From an uncultured Clostridia bacterium (GTDB lineage Bacteria; Bacillota; Clostridia; Christensenellales; Borkfalkiaceae), in contig CANRDK010000005.1 in assembly GCA_947629345.1 (NCBI GenBank), forward strand, positions 1 through 33,759: a stretch of DNA of 33,759 nucleotides, written 5' to 3'. Positions 29,991 to 33,759 of this stretch are shown here, in pieces. Both the position numbers and the translations under genes were made by a program. The notes beneath the pieces are model-generated. The model saw only the letters and a list, made by a program, of their open reading frames with translations. It had not been told where the DNA came from and did not search any database. The stretch's first letter is position 1. Each line of letters starts with the position of its first letter.

Positions 29991-32900
29991 ATGAAAAAGC
30001 TCAAAACAGCTTTGATCCTGCTGTTTGCTCTCGTGATGTCGCTCTGCTTGTTTGCATGCGGCGGCGAGGGCGACAATCCCGGGCCCGATCCCGGTCCCGG
30101 TCCTGATCCCGGCCCCGGTCCCGATCCGGGTCCCGGCGGTCCCGAGGACAGCGAATATGCCGGGCTCTCGCTCAGCCAGAACTTGATCCAACTGACCGAT
30201 TCCGACGGGGAAGAACAGCTTCTTGCGGAATTCGAGAAGATCACCGTGACGGCAACAGAGTACGACGGGTTCACGACGAAAGATTTCAAACTTACGGAAT
30301 GTGAGTATGATACTTCCGTCGTGCAGTTCCACACTGTCGGCGAATATTCCATCACGGTCGACCTCGATCCGTCGGTCGAGGAGCCCGAAGTCCTCACTGT
30401 TTCCATCGAACACGATTGGAAAGAAGAGGGCGGCGTCAAGGTCTGCCAGTACGACAATGCGCGCATGGAGGAGACCACGGAGGACGTCACCGTCCACTTC
30501 GGTACCTTCCATGAGGGCATCTATCCGAGCAACTATGCAACAGCCAAGGCGGCGGCAGGTTGGGCGGAGACCGATGCCTACACCAACAAGAACGTTGCCA
30601 CTTCCAAGATCCAGCCCTTCGGCGAGGTCAACGGCTTGGAAGTTCCGTCTCTGACCGCGGGCCAGCTCGAACCCGGTATGACCATTACCATTTATGGTAC
30701 TGCAAAGACGCAGGTCGCATCCGATCCCACCAACAGCCCTTGGGGCGCAGAGCAACAGTATTGGAACTCTCCTTCCCTCGGCATTGCCGACAGGAACAAC
30801 ACCACGATGAGGAACCCCGCTCACCCCACCTATGAGGGCGCGAACGGCGTCTCTGTCATCGTCAGACAGGAAGGTTGGGTGCTCTACAACGGCGTCGGCA
30901 CGACCGCAACGAACCGTCTCGGCGGTATCATGGGCGGCTTCTTCGAAACGACGAACGAATGGCGCAACTACGGTTCCCACTCCTCCGAAAACGACACGCC
31001 TTCTCCCAGCCGCGGCGCAGAGGACAAGGGCTATTCCAACAAGTCTCTTCCCACCGATTGGTCGGCGGTCGAGGATTGGTGGGTCTGGTCCACGGGCGAC
31101 GGCATGGATTCCGGTACATGCTACGGCGACAGCACCGAATATGTCTATTCGTGGTACTACCGCATGGACGGCGTCATCGAGATCACCTATCTCTACAAGG
31201 GCACGACCGAAAAGACCCTCAAGGCCTATATCAAGGTGCCCGACGGCGCTCTCGGTTACTACGACACCCTCATTCAGGGCGACTACAACGACATGACGAT
31301 CACCAAGACGGAGATCATCACGACGAGCACCCCGAAGGAGAACGGCTTCAAGTACAACGGCGTGAAGAGCGGCGCACAGACCGTTTACGCCGAGAACATG
31401 AACTACGACGCTTCTGCACTCAACATCACCGTTGAATATGTGCAGGATCCCGGCAAGCAGAACACCGTCAACGTGACGAGGAATCAGGTCTATCGCTATA
31501 TCGGCGAATTGGACCGTGCAGCTCTTGCTGCGAACAGCGATGAACTCTACGACAACAGCAAGTGGGAGTCCCTCGGCACTCGGAAACTTCAGCTCAAACC
31601 CGACGGCACCGACTATATCTATAAGGTACAGGTCGCCAAGGGCGGCGTGAGCTTCGCAACTCTCCTCGGCGAAAACGACCTCAAGGTCAAACCCAACAGC
31701 GTGGATTCCGCTCTCGGGTCCGACGTCACTATCGGGGAAGAGACCTTTAAGAACAACGGCAAGGCGGGCGATCTCGCATTCTCCTTCGACGGGACCAACG
31801 TTGTGCTCACTCTCAACGGCGGCTACGCGCAGAAGATGACCGCAGCCCAGAAGACAGCCATGGGCATCACCGACAATGGTGATTATGCCTACGTTGCACT
31901 CCGCCTGAACAAGGCAGACGGCATCGGCGAAGCGTTCTCGGCCGAAGTTTCGGCAGATAACGCCACCGTCAAGGCGAATGTGTCCGACGCAGGCGACCTC
32001 TATCTCGTCGTCGCGTTCAAGGCGGCCGCAAAGGTCACCCTCACGGGCGCACAGGATACGCCCATCCTTCTCGACCTCAGCGGGTTGAAGGGCTTCAGCC
32101 TGACCTCTTCCGTCACGTCCCAGCTCACGCTCAACGGCGGCGGCGAAGTCACCCTGACCTACACCGTCCCCGCAGGCACCGAAGCGAAGGACATCAAGTG
32201 GACGCGCTCAGGCAACAGCATTGAAGAGCTTCAGGGAGAACTCGAATACGGCTCCTTCGAAGACGGCGACTACACCATCACGGCGATCACATTCAGCAAC
32301 AACACCCTCACCATTAAATTGACGGTGAAGGGCCTTGCAGACCTCTCCAACTATGTGCCTTACACCTTCGGTATCTCCATCGAAGAGAACGGCGCAGAGG
32401 TCGATTCCGTGTCCGATACGGTGGAATTCAACATGGCCCTCGAAGCCAACGAGAAATTCATCCAATCCGCACAGAACAACTACTTTGCCTTTGTCACCGA
32501 AGAGGGCGAGCTCAATATCGTCAAGGCATTCCCGTCCGAGGACCTTCAGAACGGCACGGTAGAGGGTCTCTTGACGCTCAACCTCAACAACGGCGACTAT
32601 GACGCATTTGCGGCGAACGGACTTCTCACCATCGACTATGCTCTGACCGACGGCGAGCTCGTCCTCAAGAACGTGCCCGACTATGTCACAGGGTATGTTG
32701 TGATCCGCGGCACCTTCGGCGACGACCGCGACACCGATATCGGCGCATACGTCGTCATCACCATCGACGTTGCGGATGAAGACGGCCTCGCCATCACCGG
32801 CGATTACTACTTTGAAGTCACTGATGGCGGCGCATTCGACGAAACCGCAAAGCCCACCTCTCTCAACAAGGTTTCCGGCACGCAGATCTCCTCCGTCACG

Positions 32901-33759
32901 GTCGGAGAGAATGACTCTACCGTTGTGATCATTATCGAGGGTACCTGCCAGCAGCAAGGCCTCTATGCTTGGGAAGTCAAGCAGAACGGCAACGTTATCT
33001 ATTACGCGAAAGCGGCTGTAGCCGGCGGCGTCCATGTGAACGAGGACGGAGACGGCAACTGCGACCTCTGCGGCGCGGCAATGAGCACCGTTCATCTTAC
33101 CGACAATGAAGAGAATCAGGAAAATATCCTGAATGACGGTGAATTTGTCGAAATCAGCGGCACATACAGCGATGTCGCGCACAAGGGCGTATTCAACGGC
33201 ATTGAGACCAATGTCCGCAACAACGGCGGCTCCGCATTCTACGTCCGCGTCCGTAACGACGGCTATTACGCCAGAGAGACCGGTGGAGATGATCTCATCA
33301 CGCTCGATTACAACTCCACCTCCGAAACGCACGGCGTTGAACTCGGCACCTGCAACGGCGTTCCCAACGGGATCGACGGCACGCCGATCGACGAAGCTTC
33401 CTACCTTGCGGCGAAGAGGAACGGCACATTCAAGGTCTATGCTTCCTATGTCAACGGTGTTGTGACGGTCGTCACAAAACTCTGGACGGCAGAACAGAGC
33501 ACCTCCAATACGCCTTACTTCGAGTACACCGTCAGAATGACAGTCGTCTCGAAAGCTCCTTCGATCAAGGTCAGATTCCGTATCGACAGTTATCAGAACG
33601 GCAGCACGATCACGACGGTCGAGGATTGCCAGTACGCCAAGGGCGAAGCCAGCCACAGCACGGTCAGCGGTGTGGAATTTGCGGCAGTGGGCAGCCATGC
33701 GGCTCCTACGGAAATGCAGATCTCCAACAAGGGCAACTATATCACCCTCAGCGGCAATG
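29991..33759 (+). CDS. Large surface lipoprotein, truncated by the window end
   Basis: An open frame of at least 1256 codons with no stop before the window ends, hence missing from the ORF track. It starts with a lipoprotein signal peptide MKKLKTALILLFALVMSLCL and FAC, with Cys23 as the likely lipidated residue, then a linker of GPDPGPGP repeats (about 28-50). The rest looks like a chain of beta-sandwich domains rich in Thr, Asp, Gly and Asn. Around residue 1015 comes HVNEDGDGNCDLCGA, an acidic loop with a CxxC pair of a type seen between domains of Clostridia surface proteins. No catalytic motif is recognised. It is probably anchored outside the membrane, perhaps binding glycans or other cells, which is inference. 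A strong promoter and ribosome site support high expression. Minus-strand ORFs 29892..30980 and 32208..33698 are shadows. Confidence 0.88.
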   Translation, partial: MKKLKTALILLFALVMSLCLFACGGEGDNPGPDPGPGPDPGPGPDPGPGGPEDSEYAGLSLSQNLIQLTDSDGEEQLLAEFEKITVTATEYDGFTTKDFKLTECEYDTSVVQFHTVGEYSITVDLDPSVEEPEVLTVSIEHDWKEEGGVKVCQYDNARMEETTEDVTVHFGTFHEGIYPSNYATAKAAAGWAETDAYTNKNVATSKIQPFGEVNGLEVPSLTAGQLEPGMTITIYGTAKTQVASDPTNSPWGAEQQYWNSPSLGIADRNNTTMRNPAHPTYEGANGVSVIVRQEGWVLYNGVGTTATNRLGGIMGGFFETTNEWRNYGSHSSENDTPSPSRGAEDKGYSNKSLPTDWSAVEDWWVWSTGDGMDSGTCYGDSTEYVYSWYYRMDGVIEITYLYKGTTEKTLKAYIKVPDGALGYYDTLIQGDYNDMTITKTEIITTSTPKENGFKYNGVKSGAQTVYAENMNYDASALNITVEYVQDPGKQNTVNVTRNQVYRYIGELDRAALAANSDELYDNSKWESLGTRKLQLKPDGTDYIYKVQVAKGGVSFATLLGENDLKVKPNSVDSALGSDVTIGEETFKNNGKAGDLAFSFDGTNVVLTLNGGYAQKMTAAQKTAMGITDNGDYAYVALRLNKADGIGEAFSAEVSADNATVKANVSDAGDLYLVVAFKAAAKVTLTGAQDTPILLDLSGLKGFSLTSSVTSQLTLNGGGEVTLTYTVPAGTEAKDIKWTRSGNSIEELQGELEYGSFEDGDYTITAITFSNNTLTIKLTVKGLADLSNYVPYTFGISIEENGAEVDSVSDTVEFNMALEANEKFIQSAQNNYFAFVTEEGELNIVKAFPSEDLQNGTVEGLLTLNLNNGDYDAFAANGLLTIDYALTDGELVLKNVPDYVTGYVVIRGTFGDDRDTDIGAYVVITIDVADEDGLAITGDYYFEVTDGGAFDETAKPTSLNKVSGTQISSVTVGENDSTVVIIIEGTCQQQGLYAWEVKQNGNVIYYAKAAVAGGVHVNEDGDGNCDLCGAAMSTVHLTDNEENQENILNDGEFVEISGTYSDVAHKGVFNGIETNVRNNGGSAFYVRVRNDGYYARETGGDDLITLDYNSTSETHGVELGTCNGVPNGIDGTPIDEASYLAAKRNGTFKVYASYVNGVVTVVTKLWTAEQSTSNTPYFEYTVRMTVVSKAPSIKVRFRIDSYQNGSTITTVEDCQYAKGEASHSTVSGVEFAAVGSHAAPTEMQISNKGNYITLSGN

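Noticed and set aside
29892-30980. Minus-strand ORFs 29892..30980, 29816..30520 and 32208..33698
   Set aside because: They are shadows opposite the long lipoprotein frame, which has promoter, ribosome site and signal peptide.

Overview
The window reads as one stretch of chromosome from a moderately GC-rich Bacillota of the class Clostridia. Evidence is the order of the housekeeping genes (plsX-rnc-smc-ftsY-ylxM-ffh-rpsP-khpA; pyrH-frr-uppS-cdsA-dxr-rseP; yqfC-yqfD-phoH-pgpH-ybeY-era-yqzL-recO), the spore-associated pair yqfC/yqfD, a MazF/NdoA-type toxin and a TPP riboswitch with an intrinsic terminator. An uncultured gut Christensenellales-like lineage would fit, but that placement is inference. 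No tRNA, rRNA, transposase, phage gene or CRISPR array was seen.

Layout. 1-533: repeat-filled spacer ending in a bidirectional terminator. 534-1934 (-): M18 aminopeptidase. 2282-2638 (-): solitary MazF-like toxin. 2987-8273 (+): plsX-rnc-smc, tightly overlapped behind a strong promoter. 8785-9681: ftsY, between two near-duplicate repeat blocks. 10318-12006: ylxM-ffh. 12295-12588: rpsP. 13008-13247: khpA. 13370-19171: pyrH, frr-uppS-cdsA, dxr-rseP (ribosome recycling, undecaprenyl, CDP-diacylglycerol and MEP-pathway genes, intramembrane protease). 19600-20860 (-): thiamine transporter gene with TPP riboswitch. 21221-26285: yqfC-yqfD-phoH-pgpH-ybeY-era, nearly all joined by ATGA overlaps. 26748-27557: tiny yqzL plus recO. 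27651-28181: unrecognised gene with its own promoter. 28476-29465: asparaginase. 29991 to the window end: a large lipoprotein gene that runs off the edge and is missing from the supplied ORF track because it has no stop in the window.

The striking layer is between the genes. Nearly every spacer longer than about 150 bp is a mosaic of a few GC-rich palindromic repeat families (called A, B, C, D, E and G here), often bordered by an A/T tract on the gene side. Family A can be drawn as a branched fold: an outer CCCTCGG/CTGAGGG stem enclosing two hairpins whose arms differ between copies while pairing is mostly kept. Family C carries a hairpin followed by a textbook four-run G-quadruplex motif. 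Hairpin cores are tandemly amplified beside a full copy. Most notably, a B+C composite sits in frame inside rseP, adding about 80 residues to an otherwise intact membrane protease, with unit lengths of 27 and 36 bp that keep the frame. This resembles in principle the palindromic elements found in Rickettsia proteins, and it is my best candidate for an undescribed system here.

Other points: a nearly leaderless ylxM promoter, a strong internal promoter inside yqfD, PgpH without its extracellular domain, ThiT with an extra N-terminal membrane domain, and a recurring GCAACATATGTG-type word near gene edges. All calls come from reading the sequence; no database search was run.
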